Source: Xanthobacteraceae bacterium
GTDB taxonomy: Bacteria > Pseudomonadota > Alphaproteobacteria > Rhizobiales > Xanthobacteraceae
DNA length: 51,887 nt
NCBI GenBank assembly: GCA_019746135.1
Contig: JAIESI010000123.1
Location: 1-51,887 of the forward strand
Direction of reading: 5' to 3'
The notes under the pieces: model-generated
Seen by the model: only the letters and a program-made list of their open reading frames with translations
Database searches by the model: none
Told to the model about the DNA's origin: nothing
Shown here: positions 33,389 through 42,275 of the stretch, one piece after another
How the letters are laid out: each line of letters begins with the position of its first letter
Position numbering within the stretch: position 1 is the first letter of the stretch
Program-made: the position numbers and the translations under genes

Positions 33389-35026
33389 TCACGACGGGTC
33401 GTCAACGATACGCAGCCAAGCGTCCTCGATCCGGCGATTGTTGGAGTTCGGAAAATTCGGCAGCTTCGTCTTCATGCTGTCGATCAGGGCGATGACACGC
33501 TTGCGGCTATCGTCGAATTGAATGTCCGAGTTTGCCGCCGGCAATGCGGAAGCCAAATTGACGCAACCGATACTCATCATGAACCCGCCCGCGCAGTGGA
33601 TCAGCACGCCGCTGCGACTGCCGGTGTCCTCAATTCTGACGGACGGCCATGGACGGCTTTTGACGTTGCCGGTGGCCGCATAGTTGAGCGTTCGATACTT
33701 CTGATTTGGCCGCTCGTGGGTGAACAACGGGTAGTACCCTGCCTCGAGCCGCGCATGACTGGCCACGCCGCTCTGATCGTTGTCGCCGGGTCCTTTGGGC
33801 TCGACCGCCGTGCCTTTGATATTGTCGATCGGCACTTTGTTGAAGAATGCCTGGTAGACGCCGACGGTGCGATGATTCCCCGATCGGCTGTCTTTCCTGC
33901 GCCTGCTGACACAGATGACATAGCCGTCGCGGTCCGGGACGGGTATGCCGCTCGCGTCGACCGGACCGCCACCTGCCGACCCTCCGCTACCGGGGAAATC
34001 CACCTCAAGCCTGAACGTGGTGCCGCCAGGCTCCGGCAGCCGCTGGACGGTGGCGCCGCCCAGCCTGAATTGCTCCTCTTCGTCGTCCGCCTCTGCCTTG
34101 CTTAAGCCGGTCAGGGCGAAGCTGTTGGGCGACCCTGAACTCTGAACCGAGACTTCCGGTGCCGGCTTGATGACCGACCTGTCGAGCGTTCTTCCCTGCC
34201 GCAAGTCGGCGAGCAACGCGCACGCATCGCCGAACCACTCGGCTGCCCTGTTGAGGTGCTCGCCGAAAGTCTTCAGCCGCCACGGACTGCCGGGATCCTG
34301 GCGAATGCTGCCGGCGTTGTAGCAGGCTGCCACCAGGATCGGGTCAAGACCGGTCTTGCCGCGATTGTTTCGGATGTATGCGGTGCCGATGTCGATGCTG
34401 GCCCTGCCGTCGTAAAGCGGATTGCTCGACGGCGGTGGCATCGGCTTCGACGACAGCTTCGGCGGTTTGGGATGCGGCAAATGAAATTTGTCGATCATGC
34501 TCGACGCCGTCGCGCCCAACGTCTGCATCGGCCCGGCGCTGTAGTCTGTGATGTGCGCTTCCCAGCGGAATGTGTTCGGTCCGGTAAACTTCGACTTGCG
34601 GTTTGAACCGGTCTCGGTGGCGATCGTCATCACGATCAGCTCGGGCGGAATATCGTGCGCCATCGCCGCATCAAGTATTTCCTGTCCGTAAGTCGCCAGA
34701 ATGGCGGTGCAGGTGGCCGGCTCTCCGTTGGATCGCACGACAGTGCCGTTCAAGGTAATGCCGCGATTGTCGTAGGCCCACATCCGGCCGCCGGGAAACT
34801 GCGTGTGAAGGCCGGCCGCGTCCATCGCGGGCGCCTGCGCCCAATTGATCCCCCCCGCCGGCGGCAGCGTCGGCTCGGGGGTCGGGAAGACGACCTTGAG
34901 CGTGAACTTTCCGTTTCCTTCCGCGATGGACTCGACGCTGGCGCCCGGCGAGGTCATGCGGACGAAATCAATCTGCCCCTGGATCTGGTCTTCCGGAATT
35001 CCTTCAATAAAAAACGGCTCCGGCAT
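33389..35026 (-). CDS. lysozyme-like plus DUF5675-like multidomain protein
   Basis: 545 residues, no signal peptide. A short beta module at 6-48 (GASVESIAEGNGKFTLKVVF) recurs at 303-345 (GATVQRLPEPGGTTFRLEVD). Between them is a transglycosylase-like domain (about 105-275): Glu138 in IATETGS, SAGPMQTLGA at 163 and AACYNAGS at 233-240 match the SLT/GH23 pattern. The C-terminal part (365-500) has AVEPKGPGDN, RLEAGYYPLFTH and LIHCAGGFMMSIGCVN, as in DUF5675 or L,D-transpeptidase-like folds with His477 and Cys488. So it likely acts on peptidoglycan, perhaps delivered by a secretion system. 17 bases downstream of a lipoprotein gene on the same strand. Confidence 0.7.
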   Translation of the reverse strand: MPEPFFIEGIPEDQIQGQIDFVRMTSPGASVESIAEGNGKFTLKVVFPTPEPTLPPAGGINWAQAPAMDAAGLHTQFPGGRMWAYDNRGITLNGTVVRSNGEPATCTAILATYGQEILDAAMAHDIPPELIVMTIATETGSNRKSKFTGPNTFRWEAHITDYSAGPMQTLGATASSMIDKFHLPHPKPPKLSSKPMPPPSSNPLYDGRASIDIGTAYIRNNRGKTGLDPILVAACYNAGSIRQDPGSPWRLKTFGEHLNRAAEWFGDACALLADLRQGRTLDRSVIKPAPEVSVQSSGSPNSFALTGLSKAEADDEEEQFRLGGATVQRLPEPGGTTFRLEVDFPGSGGSAGGGPVDASGIPVPDRDGYVICVSRRRKDSRSGNHRTVGVYQAFFNKVPIDNIKGTAVEPKGPGDNDQSGVASHARLEAGYYPLFTHERPNQKYRTLNYAATGNVKSRPWPSVRIEDTGSRSGVLIHCAGGFMMSIGCVNLASALPAANSDIQFDDSRKRVIALIDSMKTKLPNFPNSNNRRIEDAWLRIVDDPS

Positions 35027-35043
35027 TGAAAGGCTCTCCTAAA

Positions 35044-36312
35044 CTACCTCGGGATGAATCCCTTTTCCTTTGCCTGAGCGGCGATGAGTTGCCGCACCTC
35101 CCGACACTCCGTCACCATGAGCACGGCCGTTAATTGAGGCGTTCTGTTGGGGATCAATTTCCGGCGGACCTCGGCAGACTTCAGTATGTCCTCGAGATTC
35201 TTCAATCTCTCGGCGCGCTTGTCTTCCGGAGCATCCCTCAAATAGGCCTGCAGCTTCGTGACGTTTTCGTCAGTCGCATCGAACGTACTTCGCGAAGTCG
35301 GGGGGCAAGTCAGAACAGGTCGATCTTGGCCGCTGCTGCTGCTGCTGCCGCCGCCGCTACCGCTGCTGCTGCCACTGCCGGTGCTGCTGCCGCCGCCAAA
35401 GTTGCGCCCTGGCCTGGTGAGGAGTGCGCTTATTCGCGATGACGACACCGGCTGAAGCACGGAGGCCGACGACTGCAGGTCGCTCGCGGGCAGACCGGCT
35501 CTGCAGTGCTCCAGCGCTTTATCATTGGTCGTGATGAGACCGCAGAGATACCTCATCAGACCGGCAAGCTGATAGAAAAAGCCCGGATCTGGCCACGGCT
35601 CCAGACCTCGGCTCCGCAGCGCGGCCGTAGCGGACCTCCACGCCGACAAATCGTCCCGCCTGGAAATGTATATTTCGTTCAGCGCGGCAACGTCCTCGAA
35701 AGTGACTCGATACGGCACGACACGCGGATCGATACGCGGCGTTTGAAGCCAGACCTGGACGTCGAGCTCCACGGTGTCGCGGTAGAGTGCGCCGACCACC
35801 CGTCCGTACTTCAGCGCATCTTTCCCGATCGCGATGAGCGCCTGGGTTACTTCGAGCAGGTTGACCGGATTGACCAGACTCCCGGTGGCGGCCGTAATCA
35901 ATTTTTTTGCATCTTCGATCGGCAGGGCGACCATCGCCAGATCGAACAACGCGGTCGAATAATCGACCATCGCGCTGTCGTAGTAGAAGCACGGATTGGT
36001 GCCACCCAGCGGATTCTTTTCGAGCGCGCAGGCCAATACCGGCAGCGCCCTTTGTGTCGTGGCGCCGAGTCGGATCGCCATCAGCTGCCGGTCTGAATCG
36101 TTCTTTGAGGAAATGGATGCGATGCGCGCGAGCGACACTTGCAATGCAAACGCGCGCAACGCGCGCATCCGTTGCGAGTCGGCCTTTATCCAATGATCGT
36201 CGAGGAGATGATCGAGATAACCACCGCGATTATTGATTTCGCTTTCCCAAATGGCGCAACCGCTGCACAGGAGAACGGCACACCAAACAAATACCCACCT
36301 GACAATACGCAC
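35044..36312 (-). CDS. hypothetical lipoprotein, partner of the lysozyme-like gene
   Basis: 422 residues from the GTG at 36312 (GGGGGG seven bases upstream). The N-terminus IVRWVFVWCAVLLCSGCAIW looks like a lipoprotein signal with the modified Cys in CSGC. A long alpha-helical body (residues 40-290; ALRAFALQVSLARIASIS, DDLSAWRSATAALRSRG, FFYQLAGLMRYLCGLI) is followed by a Gly/Ser-only linker (about 325-350) and a C-terminal helical domain (KLQAYLRDAPEDKRAERLKN). I recognise no family. Being just upstream of the lysozyme-like gene, it may be its anchor, receptor or immunity protein. Confidence 0.72.
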   Translation of the reverse strand: MRIVRWVFVWCAVLLCSGCAIWESEINNRGGYLDHLLDDHWIKADSQRMRALRAFALQVSLARIASISSKNDSDRQLMAIRLGATTQRALPVLACALEKNPLGGTNPCFYYDSAMVDYSTALFDLAMVALPIEDAKKLITAATGSLVNPVNLLEVTQALIAIGKDALKYGRVVGALYRDTVELDVQVWLQTPRIDPRVVPYRVTFEDVAALNEIYISRRDDLSAWRSATAALRSRGLEPWPDPGFFYQLAGLMRYLCGLITTNDKALEHCRAGLPASDLQSSASVLQPVSSSRISALLTRPGRNFGGGSSTGSGSSSGSGGGSSSSSGQDRPVLTCPPTSRSTFDATDENVTKLQAYLRDAPEDKRAERLKNLEDILKSAEVRRKLIPNRTPQLTAVLMVTECREVRQLIAAQAKEKGFIPR

Positions 36313-36564
36313 AACGCAGCCCCCCACACTGATCAATCCAGCCACAACTGTTAGGCGAGCGCAAGCAACCAAAGACAAAATCGAAGTGCGGACGTAACAG
36401 CTTTGACAGCGGCGCGAACGGCCCGCCGCTCCATGACCCACCGCCTTGCGATCAAGACGCTACGCGCGCGCCAGCGAAGCCAGCAGGTCACAAGTTCTTC
36501 CCCGGACCCACGCACAGCATCTCCGGAGGAATTTGCACCGGCTGTCCACATCGCATGCCGGCAT

Positions 36565-36930
36565 TCACGCAGGCAGGTAAGTCCTGTCTCCGTCGTCAGA
36601 TTTTTTGCCCTTGCAGCGCAGCGGCAAGTGCGGGCCGGAGCCGCCGATCAGCAGCGTGTAGCCGTCGGCGTCGGCGCGCGCCACGGCGGTCGAAGCGACC
36701 GCGCCGCCCGCGCCGACGCGGTTCTCGACGTAGAACTGCTGCTTGAACGCCTTCGAGAGGTGATCGGCGGCGATCCGCCCCAGCCGATCCGCGGCGCCGC
36801 CCGCGCCGAACGGCACCACCACCTTGACCGCGCGGTTCGGCCAGTCCTGCTGCGCCAGCGACGGCGAAGAAGCCGCCGTACCTCCTGCAAGAACAGCCAC
36901 TGCAAGTCCGATCGCCTCGAGCCTTGTCAT
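36565..36930 (-). pseudogene. truncated Bug/TctC receptor
   Basis: Starts like a normal receptor: signal peptide to SPSLAQ, then VKVVVPFGAGGAADRLGRIA, YVENRVGAGGAVASTAVA and DADGYTLLIGGSGPH. After about 100 residues the homology stops and 17 unrelated codons lead to a stop; roughly two thirds of a normal receptor (about 320 residues) is missing. The break falls right after the conserved YTLLI strand. Divergent from the alpha/beta hydrolase gene. Confidence 0.88.
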
Positions 36931-37030
36931 CGCAAGCCTCCCACCTGCCGCGGTGTGCCACGATCTGCTATGATGGCTGCAAACAAGCCTGCACCTGAAC
37001 GGCAGGGTGCGGCAACTGGGGAGATGCGAC

Positions 37031-38077
37031 ATGGGCAGTGACTTGGAAGGTCATGACAATGGCGTCGCACGGCGAACAGTCTTGATGACGGCAGGTGCGG
37101 GCATCGGCGCGAGCCTCGTCACAAACCTGGCGCAGGCCGAGGGCGCGGCGCCCGCCGCGGCGGCGGGAGCCGAGATCTGGAGCCAGGAATACTGGGCCGA
37201 CAAAGGCGGCGTGAAGCTCAACCTCTGGCGCAAGCGCGTGGGCGCGCCGAAGCCCGGCGAGAAGCCGCTGCCGATCCTGTTCCTGGTGCACGGTTCGTCG
37301 AACTCGACGCGCTCGTCCTACGACCTCACGGTGCCGGGCAAGGGCGAATACTCGCTGATGAACGTCATGGCGCGCGAGGGCTATGACGTCTGGACGATGG
37401 ACCACGACGGCTACGGTTATTCCGGCAGCTCCGGCAACAGTTCGGACATCGCCAGCGGCGTCGAGGACCTGAAGGCGGCAATGCCGGTGGTCCAGAAGGA
37501 GACCGGCCTCACCAAGATGCACATGTACGGCACGTCGTCGGGCGGCATCCGCGCCGCGGCCTTCGCGCAGGCGAAGCCCGAGCATGTCGACCGGCTGATC
37601 CTCTCGGCCTTCACCTACAAGGGCGACGGCGCGGCCGAGATCGCGCGCCGCCGGGCCCGCATCGACGAGCTGCGCGCCAGCACCCGCCGAAAGCGCGACG
37701 CGGCGATGATCCGCTCGATCTTCACCCGCGACGGCCATGCCGGGACCACCGATCCGGCGGTGCCCGAGGCAATCATCGCGGCAGAGATGAAGTTCGGCGA
37801 CCAGATCCCGACCGGCACCTATCTCGACATGGCGGCGAACCTGCCGATCGTCGATCCGAAGAAGGTGCTGTCGCCGGTGCTGATGCTGCGCGGCATCTGG
37901 GACGGCAACTCGACCAACGAAGATCTGCTGGACTTCTACACGCAACTGCCGAACGGCGACCGTCAGTTCATCATCCTGCCGAACACCGCGCACAGCCCGG
38001 GCTACGGCAAGAACCGGCACCTGCTGTGGTACGCGATCAAGAACTTCCTCGCCGCGCCCGCGACCGAGGCGGTTTAA
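37031..38077 (+). CDS. alpha/beta hydrolase, exported
   Basis: 348 residues from the ATG at 37031 (GGGGAG seven bases upstream). A twin-arginine-like leader (ARRTVLMTAGAGIGASLV) suggests export. Hydrolase features: oxyanion region FLVHGSSNSTRSSYD, MDHDGYGYSG, nucleophile Ser in YGTSSGGIRAA, acid Asp in RGIWDGNS and His in NTAHSPGYG. Substrate unknown. Followed after 34 bases by a cupin gene, probably co-transcribed. Confidence 0.9.
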   Translation: MGSDLEGHDNGVARRTVLMTAGAGIGASLVTNLAQAEGAAPAAAAGAEIWSQEYWADKGGVKLNLWRKRVGAPKPGEKPLPILFLVHGSSNSTRSSYDLTVPGKGEYSLMNVMAREGYDVWTMDHDGYGYSGSSGNSSDIASGVEDLKAAMPVVQKETGLTKMHMYGTSSGGIRAAAFAQAKPEHVDRLILSAFTYKGDGAAEIARRRARIDELRASTRRKRDAAMIRSIFTRDGHAGTTDPAVPEAIIAAEMKFGDQIPTGTYLDMAANLPIVDPKKVLSPVLMLRGIWDGNSTNEDLLDFYTQLPNGDRQFIILPNTAHSPGYGKNRHLLWYAIKNFLAAPATEAV

Positions 38078-38111
38078 GGCGGCACCGACGCGCAATGGAC
38101 GGAGGACTTCG

Positions 38112-38981
38112 ATGAAGATCGTGCAAGGCGACGAGATCGAGTGGGTGCGCGGCCTCGAATATCGCGGCGGCACGTTCCACTTCCGCAACCTGATGGAAGG
38201 CGCGCCCGGCAGCATCGACAACTTCCAGCTCTCGATGGGGCGCAACGACAAGGACTTCGTCTCGCCGCGGCACCGGCACAACTTCGAGCAGTTCCGCTTC
38301 CAGCTCGAGGGCGATCTCGACTTCGCGCGCGACGGCATCATGACGCCGGGCATGGTCGGCTATTTCCCGGAGGGCACGTCCTACGGACCGCAGACCAGCG
38401 AAGGCACGGCGACGACCTTCGTGCTGCAGTTCGGCGGCTCGAGCGGCCAAGGCTATCTCTCGCGGCAGGAGGTGAAGCAGGGCATGGAGGCGCTGCGCGC
38501 CACCGGCACGTTCGAAGGCGGCGCCTACCGGCGCAACGAAGGCGAGCCCGGCAAGCGCAACATGGACGGCTTCCAGGCGATCTGGGAGCACGTCAACGGC
38601 CGGCCGCTGCAATTCCCGAAAGCGCGCTACGACAAGCCGGTGATGATGGACCAGGCGGGCTATGAATGGGTGCCGCTTGCGGATCAGCCGGGCGTCCATG
38701 AGAAGCTGCTCGGCGTGTTCACCGAGCGGCGCTCGGAGGCCGGCGTGCTCCGGCTCGACGCCGGCGCGACGCTGGCCGGATCGGGCCGCGGCCTCTATCT
38801 CGCCTATCGCGGCGGCGGGAGCGTGGACGGCAAGCCGTTGCGGCCGCTGACCACGGTGTTCCTGGAGCGCGGCGAGAAGGCATCGTTCAGGGCCGAGCAG
38901 GAAACCGAGCTGCTGCATTTCGGGCTGCCCGACCTGCGCGGGCTGGAGAGGCCGGCCTACACGGCGGAAGCGGCGGAGTAG
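38112..38981 (+). CDS. cupin-domain protein
   Basis: 289 residues, two cupin-like halves. The first has SPRHRHNFEQFRFQLEGDLDF, with the HxHxxxxE metal-ligand set, and MTPGMVGYFPEGTSYGPQ as the second cupin motif. The second half (about 190-280, RLDAGATLAGSGRGLYLAYRGGG) keeps the barrel but lacks the histidines. GGAGG precedes the ATG. It could be a dioxygenase, isomerase or sensor. Likely operon with the upstream hydrolase. Confidence 0.85.
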   Translation: MKIVQGDEIEWVRGLEYRGGTFHFRNLMEGAPGSIDNFQLSMGRNDKDFVSPRHRHNFEQFRFQLEGDLDFARDGIMTPGMVGYFPEGTSYGPQTSEGTATTFVLQFGGSSGQGYLSRQEVKQGMEALRATGTFEGGAYRRNEGEPGKRNMDGFQAIWEHVNGRPLQFPKARYDKPVMMDQAGYEWVPLADQPGVHEKLLGVFTERRSEAGVLRLDAGATLAGSGRGLYLAYRGGGSVDGKPLRPLTTVFLERGEKASFRAEQETELLHFGLPDLRGLERPAYTAEAAE

Positions 38982-39051
38982 CGCGCGTCAGACCGAATTC
39001 CGCTCCGGTGGACGGGATTCCGTCCGTTCCCGCCCCGCAGCAGCTATAGGT

Positions 39052-39936
39052 CTATTTTTCCAAAAAGAACGCCCGCAGCGCCTGATAAGTCTCCTCGGGC
39101 GCCTCCTCCGACAAATAGTGCCCGCACGGCAAGGCCTTGGCGCCGCGGATGTCGGTCGCGTAGTCCTTCCACACCTCCGCGGGCTTGTGGTTGCGGCCGA
39201 CCGCGCCGGTCGCGCCCCAAAGAATCAGCGCCGGACAGGTGATCTTGCGGCCGGCGGCCCAATCCACCTTGTCCATCTCGAAGTCGATGCCGTAGGTCGC
39301 GCGATAGTCCTCGCACATGGCATGCACGGTCTCGGGGTTGCGGAAGCAGCGCCGGTATTCCTCCAGCGCCTCCTTGCCGAAGAAGCCCAGGCCCTGCGGC
39401 GTCTTGGCAAGCTTGTAGTTGATGAAGAAGTCCGGATCGGCGCTCATCAACTTCTCCGGCAGCGGCTCCGGCTGGATCATGAACAGCCAGTGATAGGACG
39501 ACTTGGCCCATTCCCGGGTCGTGTGGGTGTAGAGATTGTGCTGCGGGATGATGTCGAGAATCGCCGCGCGCTGCACGACGTCGGGCCGGTCGAGGCACAT
39601 GCGGTGCACGACGCGCGCGCCGCGGTCGTGGCCGGCCACCATGAACTCCTTGAAGCCGAACAACGCCATCACCTCGATCTGGTCCTGCGCCATGGCGCGG
39701 AACGAATAGTTCTCGTGGTCCTTGCCGCCCGGCGGCTTCGATGAATCGCCGTAGCCGCGCAGGTCGGTCGCGACCACGGTGAACTCGTGCGCGAGGCGCG
39801 GCGCGAACTTGTGCCAGGACAGGTGCGTGAACGGATTGCCATGCAGCAGCAGCAGCGGCGGACCCTTGCCGCCATGCACCGTGACGATGCGCGCGCCGCT
39901 GGTGTCGATCTCCGTTCGCGTAAAGCCTTCCATCAT
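39052..39936 (-). CDS. haloacetate dehalogenase-like alpha/beta hydrolase
   Basis: 294 residues with GGAGAGG before the ATG. Landmarks match fluoroacetate dehalogenase-type enzymes: LLLLHGNPFTHLSWHKFAP, DLRGYGDSSKPP, the nucleophile Asp in VAGHDRGARVVHRM with two following arginines, AILDIIP with the acid, YHWLFMIQPEPLPE with His-Trp of the halide pocket, MCEDYRATYGIDFE with the tyrosine, and the catalytic His in PCGHYLSEEAPEET. C-F or C-Cl bond cleavage is likely but epoxide or ester hydrolysis cannot be excluded. Confidence 0.88.
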   Translation of the reverse strand: MMEGFTRTEIDTSGARIVTVHGGKGPPLLLLHGNPFTHLSWHKFAPRLAHEFTVVATDLRGYGDSSKPPGGKDHENYSFRAMAQDQIEVMALFGFKEFMVAGHDRGARVVHRMCLDRPDVVQRAAILDIIPQHNLYTHTTREWAKSSYHWLFMIQPEPLPEKLMSADPDFFINYKLAKTPQGLGFFGKEALEEYRRCFRNPETVHAMCEDYRATYGIDFEMDKVDWAAGRKITCPALILWGATGAVGRNHKPAEVWKDYATDIRGAKALPCGHYLSEEAPEETYQALRAFFLEK

Positions 39937-40016
39937 GGCGACCTCTCCTTACAAGGCGAGTGTCGGCCATCGGCAAGGCCTGCTCAAGCGGGTGTTCGGC
40001 GGAGCGGAGGCGCGCG

Positions 40017-40490
40017 TCACGGTCTGATATAGACGTAACCCTGCGACTGCAGTTCGGCGATCCGCACCACGCCGCCGTCCTCGGCCACGACGAAGCCCGG
40101 CAGCAGATCCTTCAGGGTGACCTCCTGGGCCCGCATGGTGTTGCCGCAGACGTTGAGCTGGAGGCCTGCGCGGCTGAAGTCGGCGACGCGTCTGGTCGTC
40201 TCCGGACCGGCCGTCGCCGCATGAAAGCCCTTCAGCGCGGGGCCATGCACCACCAGCGAGATGGTCACGTTGGCCGGGCCGCCGACGCCTTCGTAGTGAT
40301 TCTTGATGTTGCCGAGCACGAACGCGACCTTGTCCAGGTCAGTCAGGTGGTAAACCACCTTGGTCTTGTCGGGCGCAGGCGATGCCTGGGCGCTCTTTGC
40401 GCTCGCGGCGAACAATCCGCCTGCTGCGGTCATGACCGCTGCGAGAATTCCACGCCGATGCATTTCTGCTCTCCGTTCCCGGTGACTCAT
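40017..40490 (-). CDS. DsrE-family protein with export signal
   Basis: 157 residues. The ATG at 40490 overlaps the upstream stop (TGATG) and has GGAG six bases before; ATG 40463 is an alternative. N-terminal hydrophobic leader after RR (RRGILAAVMTAAGG, cleavage near KSAQA). Body: KVVYHLTDLDKVAFVLGNIKNH, VVHGPALKGF, LNVCGNTMRA with the conserved Cys, LLPGFVVAEDGGVVRIAELQ and QGYVYIRP at the end, typical of DsrE/DsrF-like proteins. DsrE proteins carry sulfur as persulfide; exported versions are of unknown role. Confidence 0.85.
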   Translation of the reverse strand: MSHRERRAEMHRRGILAAVMTAAGGLFAASAKSAQASPAPDKTKVVYHLTDLDKVAFVLGNIKNHYEGVGGPANVTISLVVHGPALKGFHAATAGPETTRRVADFSRAGLQLNVCGNTMRAQEVTLKDLLPGFVVAEDGGVVRIAELQSQGYVYIRP

Positions 40491-41107
40491 CACTTGCTCC
40501 GCATTGCCGCCAGCTCCTTGCGGTCGGTGATCAGCGATCGGCACATTGCCAGCGGCGCGCGATCGAGACGAAATACGCGATCGTCGGCCCCGCCGCTCAG
40601 ATCGAGTCCCTCGTCCTCCGGCTTGTTGTTGCGCCAGATGCGGATCGATTCGAGACGCACCAGCACCGCGCCTCCCGTCTTGCCCATTTCCACGGCGATG
40701 CCGCCGCCGTCGCAGTCGACGCCGCAGCTCATCTGCTCCTTGCCTTTGGAAGCTTGGCTCACCTCCGCCTGACCGCAGAAGCCGCTCGAGTCGAAGTCGC
40801 CGGGCCGGTTGCGGAACTTGACGCCGAGCCGGAACGAACGGCTGAGCGAGTTGTCCTCCGGATCGACCTCGGCGTTGACCAGCAACGTCATGGCGCTGAC
40901 CTTCTGCAGCGGATGAGTGGCGAGGTGCAACGCGCCGTATTTGCGGACGAAGCAGGCGTAGGATTTCTTCTGCTTGGAGATGTCGACGGCGAACAGTCGC
41001 TTGGTGAAGCCGCTGTCCTTCTGCGTGTCCTCGGCGCGGGCGCTATCGCCTGCCGCGACGGCGAGCAGAGCGGACGCCACGAACAGGGCCAACGGGCGAG
41101 GCTTCAT
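40490..41107 (-). CDS. hypothetical secreted protein
   Basis: 205 residues from the ATG at 41107 with GGAGGGG upstream. Signal peptide (ALFVASALLAVAAGDSARA). Mature part has Cys residues in YACFVRKYG, GFCGQAE, MSCGVDCDGGG and AMCRSL, consistent with disulfides, and a beta-rich pattern (ALLVRLESIRIW). No family recognised. Translationally coupled to the downstream DsrE-like gene, so both may act in the periplasm on sulfur or redox chemistry. Confidence 0.82.
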   Translation of the reverse strand: MKPRPLALFVASALLAVAAGDSARAEDTQKDSGFTKRLFAVDISKQKKSYACFVRKYGALHLATHPLQKVSAMTLLVNAEVDPEDNSLSRSFRLGVKFRNRPGDFDSSGFCGQAEVSQASKGKEQMSCGVDCDGGGIAVEMGKTGGAVLVRLESIRIWRNNKPEDEGLDLSGGADDRVFRLDRAPLAMCRSLITDRKELAAMRSK

Positions 41108-41231
41108 ATAACCCCTCCATACGCGGGAGCCGGTCCGGCCCAAGCACGGACAGCACCCCTGGATACAGGTCGCGTGAACCGCGCAAAAAGTTCAAAATGC
41201 AACAGTTTTGGCGCTGATACAGGTGGCCCTG

Positions 41232-42203
41232 CTACTCGCTGCCTTCAAGACCGGCGCGGCGGACCACGTCACTCCAGCGCACGATCTCCTTTTTCACGAA
41301 GTCGGTGACTTCCTCCGCCGGGCCGGTCAGCGCCGGCCCGACGCCGCGCCGGGTCAGCTCCGCGATCACCGCCGGATCGCTGAAGATCGCGTGGACCTCG
41401 CGGTTCAGCAACGCGATCACCTCGGTCGGCGTTCCACCCGGCGCCAGCAACATCTGCCAGGACGCCGACTCGAAGCCCGGCACGGTCTCGGCCACGGCCG
41501 GAATATCCGGTGCCGCCGGACTGCGTCTTGCCGTGGTCACCGCGATGCCGCGGAGTTTCCCCTGCTGAATCATCGGCAAGGTCGAGGTGGTGTCGCCGAA
41601 CAGGAGCTGGATATGGCCTGCCATCAGGTCGGTCATCGCCGGCGGCGTGGCCTTGTAGGGCACGTGCGTCATCTGGATACCGGCAAGGCTTTGCAGCAAT
41701 TCGGTGCTGAGATGATGCATCGAACCCGGTCCGCCGGAGCCGTAGTTCAAGCCGTTCGGCTTCGCCTTCGCCGCCGCGATCACGTCGGCGACGGTTTTCA
41801 GCGGCGAGTCGGCGGCAACGACAAGAAAGAACGGCGACGACGACAAGAGCGCGACCGGCACGAGGTCCTTGAGCGGCTCGTAGGGCAGCTTCTTGTTCAT
41901 GGTCACATTGATGGCCATGGTCGAGCTCGTGCCCTGCATCAGCGTGTAGCCGTCGGGTGCGGCGCGCACGACCTGCATCGCCGCGAGCGTGGTGCCGGCG
42001 CCGGGGCGGTTCTCGATGATGAACGGCTTGCCGAGCCGCGCCTCGAGCCTCTGCGTCACCAGCCGCGCCAGCAGGTCCGAGCCGCCGCCGGCGGCAAACG
42101 GCACGACGACCGTCACCGGACGAGACGGATACTGCTGCGCCTGCACCGGTGTCGCGAGAGCCGCGAGCACGGCGAGAATCGAAACTGCAACGCCCCATCT
42201 CAT
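41232..42203 (-). CDS. Bug/TctC-family periplasmic solute-binding receptor
   Basis: 323 residues from the ATG at 42203, GAGGAA nearby. Signal peptide to TPVQAQ; VTVVVPFAAGGGSDLLARLV, IENRPGAGTTLAAMQ, PDGYTLMQGTSS, YEPLKDLVPVAL and LLAPGGTPTEV are the receptor hallmarks. Here context helps: it lies at the end of an operon after a carboxymuconolactone-decarboxylase-like gene and a Rieske oxygenase, so its ligand may be an aromatic acid used by them. Confidence 0.93.
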   Translation of the reverse strand: MRWGVAVSILAVLAALATPVQAQQYPSRPVTVVVPFAAGGGSDLLARLVTQRLEARLGKPFIIENRPGAGTTLAAMQVVRAAPDGYTLMQGTSSTMAINVTMNKKLPYEPLKDLVPVALLSSSPFFLVVAADSPLKTVADVIAAAKAKPNGLNYGSGGPGSMHHLSTELLQSLAGIQMTHVPYKATPPAMTDLMAGHIQLLFGDTTSTLPMIQQGKLRGIAVTTARRSPAAPDIPAVAETVPGFESASWQMLLAPGGTPTEVIALLNREVHAIFSDPAVIAELTRRGVGPALTGPAEEVTDFVKKEIVRWSDVVRRAGLEGSE

Positions 42204-42275
42204 CGGTTTCCTCCCGCGCCTGCCGCGTGTCATCGCCGCGGCTTTGCGCATGTGGTTTGGCGCATCCCTCGTGGT

